Positions 1-9,444 are shown, numbered from the stretch's first letter. The stretch: 64,000 nt of DNA from Thalassospira sp. HF15 (GCF_011806525.1 NZ_JAAVKI010000001.1:620001-684000); one strand, 5' to 3'. The notes: generated by a model not told the origin, from the sequence alone. Program-made: numbers and translations.

Positions 1-176
1 GGACCGTTGAACACATCAACGATGCGATTGAACTTTTGACGGGAATGGCGACCGGCGACCGTTCGGATGGTCAATATGCTGCTGACACCGTGTATGGCAA
101 AGCCATGGAACGTCTGCGCAGTAACGATCTGATATTGCGCGAACGTCACGCTTACGGTCCGCGCACGGAGATGTAG
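1..176 (+). CDS. C-terminal end of a Lon-like ATP-dependent protease (partial)
   Basis: The window opens inside a reading frame that ends with TAG at 174-176. The visible tail (about 57 residues) contains VEHINDAIELLTG, which resembles the end of the proteolytic domain of LonB-like or AAA-type Lon family proteins, where a conserved 'V..I..A..LLTG' helix lies near the C-terminus. If this is right, the protein is a cytoplasmic ATP-dependent serine protease with a Ser/Lys dyad. The catalytic residues and the ATPase lie outside the window, so the call rests on the tail alone. The next gene starts 3 bp downstream, so the two are probably cotranscribed. Confidence 0.45.
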   Translation, partial: TVEHINDAIELLTGMATGDRSDGQYAADTVYGKAMERLRSNDLILRERHAYGPRTEM

Positions 177-178
177 GA

Positions 179-943
179 ATGCATAAACCACCCCACAAAT
201 GCCCGAACGCCGCGCCCCGCGCACAGCGGACGTTCGGCCTTGGCGGAATGTGGGGTGGTGTGCATCTTGTTATGATGCTTGGCATTACAGTTTTCAGCGC
301 AAACATCATAGCGCTGCGTGCACAGGCTCAGACCACCAACCCGGAAATGGGTCCCACAGGTGTCGACATGATCCCGACTGATTTACCTGCGCGCGCCTCA
401 AGTATGCCAGATGGCGACCAGCCTGTAAGCCTTCTGCCTGGGACAGTCCCGACCGATACGGTGATCGAACAAGAAATCGAAGTCCCGTCTTTGGCTGACC
501 AATATCAGCGCACAATCAATGGTAATCCACCGATACGGCCCGTTCGAAAACAATCTTCACAAAAAGCGATCACACCTGTCAGGTCGCCCGCACCACCGGC
601 GAAAATCATGCAACCGACTGCCAAAGTCGACGGCCTGCCCACTTCAGCTCCTGGCGGGTCAACACCAGTTGAAACTGCAGCCCCAACCGGCAATGGCCGC
701 CACCTGATCCAGCTTGGCGCATTTCGCGATACATTTACCGCGGAAACTTATTGGGCAAGTTTCAGAATCCGCTATCCGGAACTGAGCAAATCCCACGAAA
801 AGCGGATCGTACCTGCTGATCTTGGCAGTCAGGGCATTTATCACCGTCTACAGCTTGTGGGGTTTTCTGATGTGGAAGCCGCGCAAAAACAATGCCGCCA
901 ACTTAAAGCTGACGGCACCGATTGTTTTGCCACGCATCGCTAG
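179..943 (+). CDS. SPOR-domain protein with N-terminal membrane anchor
   Basis: The 254-residue protein has one hydrophobic segment at about residues 28-50, a Pro/Thr/Ala-rich low-complexity linker (about 55-170), and a C-terminal SPOR domain (about 175-252). The SPOR domain begins HLIQLGAF and includes YHRLQLVGFSDVEAAQKQC. SPOR domains bind glycan strands lacking stem peptides at division septa. The architecture fits an inner-membrane-anchored periplasmic envelope protein. Start 179 follows GGAG at a usable distance; an internal ATG at 248 would leave the hydrophobic segment nearer the N-terminus. The SPOR call is solid. A specific role such as division or peptidoglycan maintenance is inferred. 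Confidence 0.8.
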   Translation: MHKPPHKCPNAAPRAQRTFGLGGMWGGVHLVMMLGITVFSANIIALRAQAQTTNPEMGPTGVDMIPTDLPARASSMPDGDQPVSLLPGTVPTDTVIEQEIEVPSLADQYQRTINGNPPIRPVRKQSSQKAITPVRSPAPPAKIMQPTAKVDGLPTSAPGGSTPVETAAPTGNGRHLIQLGAFRDTFTAETYWASFRIRYPELSKSHEKRIVPADLGSQGIYHRLQLVGFSDVEAAQKQCRQLKADGTDCFATHR

Positions 944-953
944 TTTTTACCGG

Positions 954-1262
954 TTAATCGCCCGGTGCGAGCAGCACGATCTTGTCGACGATCAAAGTAG
1001 TCGCCTCTGTGCAGGTTGTCATCAAGGCCAAATGCCCCGTAACGCGAACCTTGTCGCCCGGACGGAAACGGCTAGCCTTGTTGGCCAGTGCATAAAGCGT
1101 TCCGTCGTCAGCCCGGAACGTGACGCATTCCTGTCCGTGATCGGTGATTTCACCGCCGACCGTAAAGTTTTCCTTTTGCAGGAATGAACAACCTGCCAAC
1201 GCCAGAGCCACGCCAGCGATTGCGAGTTTTCGCATTATCCCGTTCCCAAATAGGTTTTTCAT
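954..1262 (-). CDS. small secreted lipoprotein
   Basis: The 102-residue product has a type II signal peptide: positively charged start, hydrophobic core, and lipobox LALAGC with Cys at about residue 25. The mature part is about 77 residues, predicted to be all beta, with 'PGDKVRVTGHLALM' resembling an OB-like fold that tunes ligand or envelope stress responses in other small lipoproteins (DUF5818-like). The start at 1262 is preceded by AAGGGAG; a second ATG nine codons in (MRKLAIAG) would also give a good signal peptide. It converges on the SPOR gene. Its function is unknown. Confidence 0.7.
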   Translation of the reverse strand: MKNLFGNGIMRKLAIAGVALALAGCSFLQKENFTVGGEITDHGQECVTFRADDGTLYALANKASRFRPGDKVRVTGHLALMTTCTEATTLIVDKIVLLAPGD

Positions 1263-1317
1263 CCGCCGTGCTCCCTTATATGGCCGACATTAGCCTCGTC
1301 ACAAATACGCCTCACGC

Positions 1318-1338
1318 GCGTTAAGGTTCTTGTAACGC
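1318..1338. promoter_or_regulatory. inverted repeat GCGTTA-N9-TAACGC
   Basis: A perfect 6-bp inverted repeat (1318-1323 and 1333-1338) lies in the intergenic region between the lipoprotein and the diguanylate cyclase, about 50 bp before the start of the latter. It could be an operator or a short hairpin. There is no independent support. Confidence 0.3.
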
Positions 1339-1386
1339 CATGAGAGATAGAATGGTTCCACCTCCTTTTAAGGGGTTCGTCATTCA

Positions 1387-2115
1387 ATGTCATTGATAAC
1401 AAGATCTTCAATGGAAAAGTCGCAGATTGATTTGTTGATGGAACTTGCTGCTGATTTCGAACATCAGACAGCAATCAACAATCGTGCGACCGAAGAATCC
1501 GGTGACAAAGAGCAACGCAGTGCGCTCTCGACGTTGGTTGAACTTGCCCGTGACATGCAAACCCGCCTTGATCAGCAGCAAAACCGAATCAGACAGCTTG
1601 AGCTCATGGTCGAAACCGATGAGTTGACCGGGCTTTATAATCGACGTGGCTTCATGCGGCGCATGCGCGAGGCATTCGCGCGCGCGGCACGCACATCCGA
1701 AACCGGTATTCTGGTCATTGCCGACCTTGACGGTTTCAAGGAAATCAATGACGTGCATGGTCATGCTGCAGGCGATGCAGTTCTGCGACACTTTGGCCAG
1801 AACTTGCGTACACATACTCGCTCGGATGATTTTGTTGCACGCTTTGGCGGTGATGAATTCGCTATCCTGATGACCGGTGGCAATCCAGCAGCGGCAGAGA
1901 AACGTATCGCCCAGCTTCAAAAGGCCACCGCCCGCTTCCCGTTGATCTGGCAGGGCAAGGCCCTTGCGATCAAGGCTAGTTTCGGTCACGCATCCTATGA
2001 TGCAAACTGCGATATCGCTGATCTGATCTGCGCTGCAGATGAAGCGATGTACGACCAGAAGCACAGCCGACGTGATGCCGAAGAATATAAAAAAGCTGAC
2101 CATAACGCGGCCTGA
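1387..2115 (+). CDS. diguanylate cyclase (GGDEF), coiled-coil N-terminus
   Basis: The 242-residue soluble protein should make cyclic di-GMP from two GTP. The N-terminal 75 residues are helical and Gln-rich (MQTRLDQQQNRIRQLELM) and probably form a dimerising coiled coil. The GGDEF domain follows with TDELTGLYNRRG at about 77-88, the metal-binding ADLDGF at about 112, and an intact GGDEF motif at 154-158. RSDD at 145-148 matches the RxxD inhibitory site five residues before the motif, so product inhibition is expected. No sensory domain is present, so activation probably depends on expression level or a partner. A second in-frame ATG lies at 1411. Confidence 0.88.
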   Translation: MSLITRSSMEKSQIDLLMELAADFEHQTAINNRATEESGDKEQRSALSTLVELARDMQTRLDQQQNRIRQLELMVETDELTGLYNRRGFMRRMREAFARAARTSETGILVIADLDGFKEINDVHGHAAGDAVLRHFGQNLRTHTRSDDFVARFGGDEFAILMTGGNPAAAEKRIAQLQKATARFPLIWQGKALAIKASFGHASYDANCDIADLICAADEAMYDQKHSRRDAEEYKKADHNAA

Positions 2116-2142
2116 TTTTTCAATCTTACCGCACCAAACTTC

Positions 2143-3522
2143 CTAGCTTTCCTCTTCAATAATGTATTCTGCCGCCCGCAAACCGGTCATGTACGCACCA
2201 TGGGTCGTGCCAGCATAGTCAAAGATGGTGTGTTCGCCTGCCAACAAAAGACGATCCGCCACCGGTTCGCCAAGATCATCAAAATCGGATTTGCGATTTC
2301 CTGGTTGCGGGAATGTATACGCACCAAGCGTATAAGGATCAGTTGCCCAATGGGTCGCCAAAACGTCGATCGGTTCAGAGACGTCGTCTTCCCAAACGGT
2401 CCGCAACACTTCGAGCGCATCTTCAACCATTTCTGCATCCGACATTCGATCTGCAATCAGCGCATAGTCGCCAACGCTTAACCCAAGCAGAATATTTTCA
2501 TCAGAAAACGTCCGGTAACTCAGCCAATAATTCCAGCGCCCTTTTGGCTCGGTCGTGATGCCGAAATACTGGGTTTCGATATCCCAGAACGGCTCATCGA
2601 ATTTAAGCGCAAGTTTGGTAACACTGCCAAAGCCAAGCTTTTCAATAGACTCTCGATAATCACTGGGAAGTTCAGGCTTGAACGAGATCTTTTTGGACTT
2701 AAGCACACCAAGAGGCACCGTACAGATACAATAGTCCGCTTCGACGGTTCCTTGTTCCGTGGTAACAACGACGCCTGCGTCAGCACTATAATCAATCGAT
2801 GTGACCGCATGAGAAAGCTTGATTTCGAGGCCTTCTTTCAAGGGTTTCAGGATCTCGTCATAACCGGACGTAACAACAACATCGGCACCATCGAATGCTT
2901 CGTCCCAGTTAAACAGAGGTGCTGAGAGCTTTTCTATGGCGCCGCCCTTTGAAAACTCGGTAAAGGCCGAGAAGGCCCACATGATCCCCGGGTCTTGAAG
3001 ATAAGCCGGACGATAGTCCTTGATTGCCTGCAACAAACTGCGGTGATCATTCACCTCGTAAGTTCGATCAATGTGCTCAAGCACCCCTTCCCAAGCGTCG
3101 ACGATTCGCTCGATTTCATCGTCGTCATACTCGTAGCCATCAATGTCGAAAAAGACGGCATTTTCATCGTCTGTCACCACGTATTGGGCATTGACCGCAT
3201 CAGCGAGTTGCTTGCTTGGGTTATCCGAGGATGGCCCATGAATCCATCCAGCGCCCACTTCAAACGGTGCTCCCATTGTCCAATCCGTCAAAAGACGCCC
3301 ACCGGTATGATCCTTCGCCTCCAACACTGTTACGCTCGCACCATTTTTACGCAGCACATTCGCAGCGCCAAGACCCGCAATACCGGCCCCAACGACAACA
3401 ACGGAAACGTTTTCCAGTGCCCGGGCGTTCTTGATACCGAACTTCGAAACAAAGGCCACGGCGCCACTTGTCATCAAAACGGATTTGATAAACCGGCGGC
3501 GATTGACGTTGCGACTGAACAC
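2143..3522 (-). CDS. Tat-exported flavin amine oxidase
   Basis: This is an FAD-dependent amine oxidase of the monoamine/polyamine oxidase family. A twin-arginine signal (NRRRFIK) is followed by a hydrophobic stretch. The Rossmann FAD motif VVVGAGIAGLGAANVL then leads to LEAKDHTGGR, the usual GGR ribose/phosphate contact. The C-terminal FAD-binding block is LLLAGEHTIFDYAGTTHGAYMTGLRAA. The protein should fold with FAD in the cytoplasm and act in the periplasm on amines. A GTG start at 3522, preceded by GAGG, places the Tat motif near the N-terminus. A longer reading from a TTG at 3579 would bury the motif at residue 27, so the shorter start is preferred. The substrate cannot be read from the sequence. 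Confidence 0.85.
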   Translation of the reverse strand: MFSRNVNRRRFIKSVLMTSGAVAFVSKFGIKNARALENVSVVVVGAGIAGLGAANVLRKNGASVTVLEAKDHTGGRLLTDWTMGAPFEVGAGWIHGPSSDNPSKQLADAVNAQYVVTDDENAVFFDIDGYEYDDDEIERIVDAWEGVLEHIDRTYEVNDHRSLLQAIKDYRPAYLQDPGIMWAFSAFTEFSKGGAIEKLSAPLFNWDEAFDGADVVVTSGYDEILKPLKEGLEIKLSHAVTSIDYSADAGVVVTTEQGTVEADYCICTVPLGVLKSKKISFKPELPSDYRESIEKLGFGSVTKLALKFDEPFWDIETQYFGITTEPKGRWNYWLSYRTFSDENILLGLSVGDYALIADRMSDAEMVEDALEVLRTVWEDDVSEPIDVLATHWATDPYTLGAYTFPQPGNRKSDFDDLGEPVADRLLLAGEHTIFDYAGTTHGAYMTGLRAAEYIIEEES

Positions 3523-3729
3523 ATCGACCTCATAGAGCTGTTGATTACAGATTGTCTGAATAGATGATGGAAAACGCAAGGAACCGCCCCCACTGCGAGT
3601 TGATAGAACAATCCGAAAAACATCAAGTCATAATGTCTTAGATACCTGTCTGAGCGAGTGGGACACACCAACAGGAACGGCTTATTTCGGATTGCCTTAA
3701 GGGTGTTACGTTTTCAGAAAAAAATGAAC

Positions 3730-3751
3730 TTCTGGAACCAGAATGTTTTTT
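3730..3751. terminator. AT-rich hairpin flanked by A and T tracts
   Basis: TTCTGGAACCAGAA (3730-3743) is self-complementary and is followed by a T8 tract; a run of seven A lies just upstream, so it could end transcripts from either side. The loop-stem geometry is short. It sits in the 3523-3864 gap between divergent genes, where I see no gene. A terminator between divergent genes would be unexpected, so it may instead be part of the leader of the EAL gene. Confidence 0.3.
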
Positions 3752-3864
3752 TTGCCATATCAAGTGCAAATCCTTCATTTCCTTTGTAAGATCGCTATTT
3801 AGTAGAGACAGATATAGCTGCGACTTAGAAAAATAATCAGGCGGCTTACGATGACGGTTCATAC

Positions 3865-5742
3865 ATGACAGACAACACCGGCTACTCGGCGGAAACGAAT
3901 GATCAAGATCTTCTGGCAGCGATGGCTTTCTGCTGGGCTGACATGCTTCTTGAGGTCGATGAGAACGGCTATATCCTGTTTGTTGCGGGCGCCACGGAGA
4001 GTCTTCTGGGGTGCACGCCAGATCGTCTGATCGGTGAAGCCTTTGAAAAAATTGTCGTAAAATCCGAACGCCCTTTGCTGCGTGCGTATCTTCATGGCGG
4101 CACTGGCTTAAAACGTCTCGAAGAACTCGATCTTGATTTTCAGTTGTTTGAATCAGATGGAAACCCCGTTCAGGACGCAGTTCCCCTGTCACTAAGCGGC
4201 TATATGATTGCAGATCCGTCCAGCCGCTATTATATCGCCGCCCGCCATCGCGCCATTCGCCCACGTGCAAGATCAGGCATTGATCGCATCATTTTGCAGA
4301 ACGCGGTCATTCGCCAAAATATGAGCGCCGAGACAAGTCAGAGCAGCGCAGCAGGCGACTTTTCGACCATGAGCTACCACAACGAAGCATTGGTGGTGCT
4401 CGAAAATCTGGCGGCATCGCGTTCCCAGGCGGAGACAGCCGCTACCAACGAATTGGCCAGATTGATAGGTATCGGCGCCAAGCAATACAATTCTTCCGTT
4501 ATCAACGACCAGCAACCGGCGGAACAACCAGCGAAGATGCATCCGGTCGATGAACCGATGATCGAACTGGAACGCCGGATCGTGGCTTATGCCAGTGCGT
4601 TGCGTGCCGATCTTGAAGACCTTGATAACATTGATGAACCGACTGCTATTGAAAACATCGGCGGCCTTGTATCGCTTACCAACGGCCCCGGTGCAAAGGG
4701 CAAAGGCACCAGCAAATCCAAAACGGATGACCTGTTTGGCAACGACTATGAAAGCGCGCGCAACATCCATCATTTCGATGCCGAGAATGAAGAGAATGAT
4801 CGCGAAACCAACCTGACACGCGCAGTCGCCTATGCGCTCAACCGCATGCAGCGCAAAGCCCAGAATGACGTGACTGCAGCCCGTCTATCAGCAAGCCTGC
4901 CGCATCTGATCAATGAAACACTGAAATCGGTGCGGGCCTTCCGCGAGATTGTTGAAAACGGATCCTTCGCCGTTGCACTGCAACCGATTGTCCATCTGGG
5001 CAACCGCGAAATGCACCATTTCGAAGCCTTGGCACGCTTTAACATTGGCGACAGCCCACTTGCTGTCGATCAGATCATTCATTTCGCCGAGGGCACCGGA
5101 CTGATTACCGAGTTTGATTTGGCAATGTGCAGCAAGGTGCTTGATCACCTGCGCGACAATCCCGACAGCATTCCTTATCCGGTTGCCGTCAACCTGTCGG
5201 GCCATTCACTTGAACAGGCGGGCTTTATGCCTGCCCTGATCGAGTTGCTTGATGGTTATGACATCGCATCCAGACATGTCCTTTTTGAAGTCACTGAAAC
5301 GTCGCGCATTCGTGGTTTGGCCGATGTGAATAATGGCCTTCAAATGCTCCGCGAGCGTGGTCATGAAATTTGCCTGGATGACTTTGGTGCCGGGGCCGCA
5401 AATTTTGAATATCTGAGCGCACTTGATGTAGACATCATCAAGTTTGACGGGGGCGCTATGTGCACCGCCCTTGCCAACCCGAAGGGCCGTGCATTCCTGA
5501 AAGCAACAGCCCTGCTCTGCAGGGATCTGGGTATTTGCACCATCGCAGAGATGATCCACGATCAGGCCAGCTACGAACTCGTACGTGATCTCGGCATTGA
5601 TTATGGTCAGGGATATCATCTTGGCCCGCCGATCACGATTGGCAGCGAAGATGACTACCATAAAACCAACATCGGAAGCCCCGCCAACAGTGCAAACACA
5701 AATGACCAGAACGCGTCGACCACAACAGGAGGACGCGCATGA
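3865..5742 (+). CDS. PAS-EAL cyclic di-GMP phosphodiesterase
   Basis: The 625-residue cytoplasmic protein has an N-terminal PAS-like domain (about 20-130, VDENGYILFVAGATESLLG), a long acidic linker with low sequence conservation, and a C-terminal EAL domain (about 365-610). The EAL motif at 387-389 is intact. Further catalytic signatures are VAVNLSGHSL, EVTETSRI, LDDFGAG, IIKFDGG and the QGYHLGPP end, so hydrolysis of c-di-GMP to pGpG is expected. It is the first gene of a three-gene unit; its TGA overlaps the ATG of the PAS-GAF-GGDEF gene by 4 bp. That coupling suggests opposing enzymes kept at fixed stoichiometry. Confidence 0.88.
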   Translation: MTDNTGYSAETNDQDLLAAMAFCWADMLLEVDENGYILFVAGATESLLGCTPDRLIGEAFEKIVVKSERPLLRAYLHGGTGLKRLEELDLDFQLFESDGNPVQDAVPLSLSGYMIADPSSRYYIAARHRAIRPRARSGIDRIILQNAVIRQNMSAETSQSSAAGDFSTMSYHNEALVVLENLAASRSQAETAATNELARLIGIGAKQYNSSVINDQQPAEQPAKMHPVDEPMIELERRIVAYASALRADLEDLDNIDEPTAIENIGGLVSLTNGPGAKGKGTSKSKTDDLFGNDYESARNIHHFDAENEENDRETNLTRAVAYALNRMQRKAQNDVTAARLSASLPHLINETLKSVRAFREIVENGSFAVALQPIVHLGNREMHHFEALARFNIGDSPLAVDQIIHFAEGTGLITEFDLAMCSKVLDHLRDNPDSIPYPVAVNLSGHSLEQAGFMPALIELLDGYDIASRHVLFEVTETSRIRGLADVNNGLQMLRERGHEICLDDFGAGAANFEYLSALDVDIIKFDGGAMCTALANPKGRAFLKATALLCRDLGICTIAEMIHDQASYELVRDLGIDYGQGYHLGPPITIGSEDDYHKTNIGSPANSANTNDQNASTTTGGRA

Positions 5743-7475
5743 CTTCCAGTCGTTCAGTTGATTCCCAAAACAAGAACACCAACGGGGCCGAGGATCTGAC
5801 CGATTACGACGCAGATGTCTTTACCCTTGATCCCAAGGTGATGGCAGAGGCAGAAGCCCCCGTCATCGTTATGGATGCGCATGGCGTACCCCTGTTTGCC
5901 AACAAGAATGCCGTTGGCTTTGCAAACGGCATTCGCGATGGTCTGTTCCCGGAAATCTATCAACTGATCCGCCGTACCCTGACGACACCCGGCGGCGTTG
6001 TCGAACTGATGACGTTCGAAGTCCAACGCGGCACGGCAACTCTTGAACTCACGGCGCTGCCGACGACACAGAATCAGGTCATGATCCTGCCGCGCGATGT
6101 CAGCATGGACCGTAATCTGCGCGAAGCCCTGATTGATTCGCGCCAACGTTATCGAGATATCGTCGAAGTATCCTCTGCCTTTGCATGGGAAACGGATCAG
6201 ACCGGAAAGTTCATCTTTGTCTCGCCACGTGGTGCACTTGGATATCGCGCCGATGACATTGTCGGTCGGTTCCCGGGGCATTTCCTGCTTGATACTGCAG
6301 ATCAGGACAGCGAGCACGTATTTCGCAGCCAGAAGGCTGTGCGCGATGTCCCAATCTGGTTCAGGCGCTCAAACGGTCGTGATGCCTGCTTGTCGGTCTC
6401 GTCGACACCCGTATATTCCCGTGAAGGGGTGTGGATGGGCACACGTGGTCTGGCCCATGACATCACCGAGCAACGCCGCCGCGAGAGCGAAGTTGCCACG
6501 GCCCGAAACCGTGATCGCCTGATGACCTATATCGTGCGCACCATGCGAGACGAAATTGATCCGCTTTTGGTTCTAAAGGGTGCATCAGAAGCCAGCACAC
6601 GGGCGCTGGCCTGTTCTTCGTGCATTATCTTCAAGCGCAATGATGAAACTGGCGAGATGGAACTGGCGGCTGGCGATGATGACAAGGCTGCCAACGAGAT
6701 CGCAGAAAAAGCGCTTGAACACCTGCAAAGCACCAATGAAACCTTTGATGCCCAGATCGGCAACTTCCGCATATTCGCGTTGCGCTGCCATTATCATCAG
6801 CGCAACAACGGTGCGGTTATCTTCATGTTCGATTCTGATCACCCGGAACCGACAGATGGCGAACGTGCCATCATGATTGAGGTATCCGACCAGGTGGGCA
6901 TTGCCATCGAACAGGCCATTCAGCACGAACGTATTCTGACCCTGTCACGCACCGATGGCATGACGGGATTGCTTAATCGCCGGGCGTTTTTTGAAGAGCT
7001 CAAACGTCGTCACAGCCGCCTCCGACGTGAAAACACGCCAGCGGCGTTGATGTATGTCGATATGGATAACTTCAAGCTGGTCAATGATATCCACGGTCAC
7101 CAGGCCGGTGACGACGCCATTCTGGCTCTGACCAAGGTATTGCTTGATAACGTCCGGCCTGCCGACCTAGTAGCCCGCCTTGGCGGTGATGAATTCGTGC
7201 TATGGCTTGAAGGTGCTGATATCGCAGCAGCTTCAGGACGTGCCAAAACCCTGATGAAAGAAAGCGCAGTTCTTGGGCAATATTCCGGCGATGCAGAACA
7301 TCCTTTGGGGATATCTGTTGGCATTGCGGTCCATGAACCCGATTCACGAGAATCACTTGAACAACTTGTGCAACGCGCAGATCAGACCATGTATCAGGTC
7401 AAGAAACTCGGCAAAGGCCGTTTTGGCATCGCTGCCGCTCCCGGGTCGAAAGACCCGGTGACGATAGAAGATTAG
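5739..7475 (+). CDS. PAS-PAS-GAF-GGDEF diguanylate cyclase
   Basis: The 578-residue protein contains a weak PAS (about 35-125), a clear PAS (about 135-250, VVSSAFAWETDQTGKFIFVSP-like region), a GAF domain (about 260-395), and a GGDEF domain with GGDEF at 482-486 and RPAD (inhibitory RxxD) at 473-476. It should synthesise c-di-GMP under control of ligands bound by the PAS/GAF modules; which ligand cannot be told. It has no membrane segment. Translation is coupled to the EAL gene by an ATGA overlap, and the DUF2336 gene follows 12 bp later behind AGGAGG. Confidence 0.9.
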   Translation: MTSSRSVDSQNKNTNGAEDLTDYDADVFTLDPKVMAEAEAPVIVMDAHGVPLFANKNAVGFANGIRDGLFPEIYQLIRRTLTTPGGVVELMTFEVQRGTATLELTALPTTQNQVMILPRDVSMDRNLREALIDSRQRYRDIVEVSSAFAWETDQTGKFIFVSPRGALGYRADDIVGRFPGHFLLDTADQDSEHVFRSQKAVRDVPIWFRRSNGRDACLSVSSTPVYSREGVWMGTRGLAHDITEQRRRESEVATARNRDRLMTYIVRTMRDEIDPLLVLKGASEASTRALACSSCIIFKRNDETGEMELAAGDDDKAANEIAEKALEHLQSTNETFDAQIGNFRIFALRCHYHQRNNGAVIFMFDSDHPEPTDGERAIMIEVSDQVGIAIEQAIQHERILTLSRTDGMTGLLNRRAFFEELKRRHSRLRRENTPAALMYVDMDNFKLVNDIHGHQAGDDAILALTKVLLDNVRPADLVARLGGDEFVLWLEGADIAAASGRAKTLMKESAVLGQYSGDAEHPLGISVGIAVHEPDSRESLEQLVQRADQTMYQVKKLGKGRFGIAAAPGSKDPVTIED

Positions 7476-7487
7476 GAGGAATGCCCG

Positions 7488-8891
7488 ATGAAGGGATTTT
7501 TGCAGCGGGTATTTACCAAGCGTAGCGAAACGCCGATCACCTATGACGAAGCCAAGGAAATGGCTGCAAGTCCTGACGCAGATGTGCGCGGCAAGCTGGC
7601 ACAGCGCCACGATACGCGCCCTGAAATCCTGTATTTCCTTGCATCAGACCAAGATTCTTCTGTTCGCCGTCACATTGCTGCCAACGAGGCAACCCCGGTT
7701 CAGGCCGATGTGCTGCTTACAGATGACAGTGATGATAGTGTTCGTGGCAGTCTGGCTGAAAAGATTGCGCATCTGTCGGCGGGTCTGACACCCAACGAAA
7801 CAGACAAACTACGCCGAATGACCTATGACGCGCTTGATAAGCTTGCGCGCGATCAGGCCGTCCATGTTCGGCAGGTGATTTCAGAAACCCTGAAAGACAT
7901 CGCAGACGCCCCGCAACCCATCATTCAACAGTTGGCCCGCGACACAGAAAGTGTTGTCTGTGGCCCGATCCTGCAATATTCGCCGGTCCTGACCGAAGAC
8001 GACCTTCTGGAAATCATTGAAGGCAGTTCTGGTCGTGGCGCCCTTAGCTTCGTTTCACGTCGTAGAAATGTTGGCGAAAAGCTTGCCGATGCCATTGCTG
8101 CAAGCAGCGACAAGGATGCAATTTCTCATCTGCTGGGGAACAAATCAGCCCAGATTCGCGAAGAAACACTTGATCAACTGATCGACCGCGCGCCGGACTA
8201 TCCGGAATGGCACGAACCGCTGGTCGAACGCCCTAGCCTCACACCGACTGCCGCCGGAAAACTGGCGCGGTTTGTTGCAGAAAACCTGATCAGTGTTCTC
8301 GAACGCCGCAAGGATCTTAAAAAGGATCAGCTTGAAGCCGTCCGCGAAGTTGTCCAGCGTCGGATCGCATCCGGTGAATTCGAGAAGCGCGACGAAGTCG
8401 CCACAGATGCGAAAAAGATCAAGGCCGATAAAGAAAAGGCCACAGCAAAGGACAAGGCAGAACCAAAGTCTGACAAAAAGTCCGACAAAAAAGGTGTTGT
8501 TGCCGACGAAGAGGAAGATGAAGAAGAACCCGCCTTCGAGAAGGCACTCGCGATGCACGCCAAGAAAAAGCTGACTGACAAGGAAGTCGCAAAAGCACTC
8601 GCGGCCAATGATATCAAATTCGCCCGTGCGTCACTTGCGGTTCTGGCTGGTATTTCACCGGATGCAGTTTCCAAGGTCCTTAACACGCATTCCGCAAAAG
8701 GTGTGGTCTCCTTGGCGTGGAAAGCAGGCTTGCCGGCCGACCTCGCGGTTAAAATTCAGGTTAAGCTGGGCCATGTTCCGCCCAGCCAGACTCTTAACCC
8801 ACGTAGCGGCAATCAATATCCGCTCAGCGAAGATGACATGAACTGGCAGCTTGAATTCTTTACCGGCATGGCGACCAGCGGCCTTCGCTGA
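7488..8891 (+). CDS. DUF2336 repeat protein with acidic/basic linker
   Basis: The 467-residue protein belongs to the DUF2336 family, which is largely alphaproteobacterial. The first 260 residues form HEAT-like helical repeats (SPDADVRGKLAQRHDTRPEIL and similar units with 'D.....VR..LA'). A highly charged Lys/Asp/Glu linker (about 300-350) leads to a C-terminal helical domain. The start follows AGGAGG. As third gene of the EAL-GGDEF unit it may be a scaffold or readout protein for that c-di-GMP pair; this is inferred from position only. The family has no established catalytic activity, and I see no catalytic motif. Confidence 0.8.
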   Translation: MKGFLQRVFTKRSETPITYDEAKEMAASPDADVRGKLAQRHDTRPEILYFLASDQDSSVRRHIAANEATPVQADVLLTDDSDDSVRGSLAEKIAHLSAGLTPNETDKLRRMTYDALDKLARDQAVHVRQVISETLKDIADAPQPIIQQLARDTESVVCGPILQYSPVLTEDDLLEIIEGSSGRGALSFVSRRRNVGEKLADAIAASSDKDAISHLLGNKSAQIREETLDQLIDRAPDYPEWHEPLVERPSLTPTAAGKLARFVAENLISVLERRKDLKKDQLEAVREVVQRRIASGEFEKRDEVATDAKKIKADKEKATAKDKAEPKSDKKSDKKGVVADEEEDEEEPAFEKALAMHAKKKLTDKEVAKALAANDIKFARASLAVLAGISPDAVSKVLNTHSAKGVVSLAWKAGLPADLAVKIQVKLGHVPPSQTLNPRSGNQYPLSEDDMNWQLEFFTGMATSGLR

Positions 8892-8917
8892 TTTCCGCTG
8901 GTCTTGCTTGCTGACAC

Positions 8918-9403
8918 CTATCCCGCCGGGCGCTCCATACTGATGTGGGGAATGCCATCTTCTTCGTATTCGTCGCCAAATTGCACGAACCCGAGGCTCT
9001 CGTAAAAGGCCTGCAGATATAGCTGACCGTTCAGGTAAATCGGCTTGCCTGCGAAATTGCGTGTACAAACGTCAATCGCACGCCGCATCACTTCCCGACC
9101 AATCCCCTGCCCACGCAGTCGCTCGCTGGTTACCACCCGCCCGATCGCTGGTCGATCACCTTGTTCTGCGTGATCCGGGTCAACACCCGGCGCAACAATA
9201 CGCGCCGCGGCCAGAACATCAGCACCATCATATGCAATGATATGTCGGCACAGTGGATCAAGGCCGTCTATGTCAGGGAAGATGCAGGTTTGCTCAATGA
9301 TGAAAATCTGTTGGCGAAGCTGCAAAAGGCTATGAACATGCTGACCAGACAGATCATCGAAATCACACTCTATCCATGTCAGATCAGGTGGGGTTGGCGC
9401 CAT
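8918..9403 (-). CDS. ElaA-type GNAT acetyltransferase
   Basis: The 161-residue single-domain protein has the ElaA hallmarks: LRQQIFIIEQTCIFPDIDGLDPLCRH near residue 30 and the acetyl-CoA pyrophosphate loop SERLRGQGIGREVM (about 108-121). It should transfer acetyl from acetyl-CoA to an amine; the substrate of ElaA proteins is not settled. The C-terminus is typical (LNGQLYLQAFYESLGF). It is convergent with the DUF2336 gene and lies just ahead of the TusA-like gene on the same strand. Confidence 0.82.
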   Translation of the reverse strand: MAPTPPDLTWIECDFDDLSGQHVHSLLQLRQQIFIIEQTCIFPDIDGLDPLCRHIIAYDGADVLAAARIVAPGVDPDHAEQGDRPAIGRVVTSERLRGQGIGREVMRRAIDVCTRNFAGKPIYLNGQLYLQAFYESLGFVQFGDEYEEDGIPHISMERPAG

Positions 9404-9444
9404 TCAAGTTACTCTTATTGGGAGGGGCAATGAGAAAGTCGACG

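Noticed and set aside
3523-3864. possible small gene in the AT-rich region before the EAL gene
   Set aside because: No frame with a start, ribosome-binding site and sensible protein; only the AT hairpin at 3730-3751 stands out.
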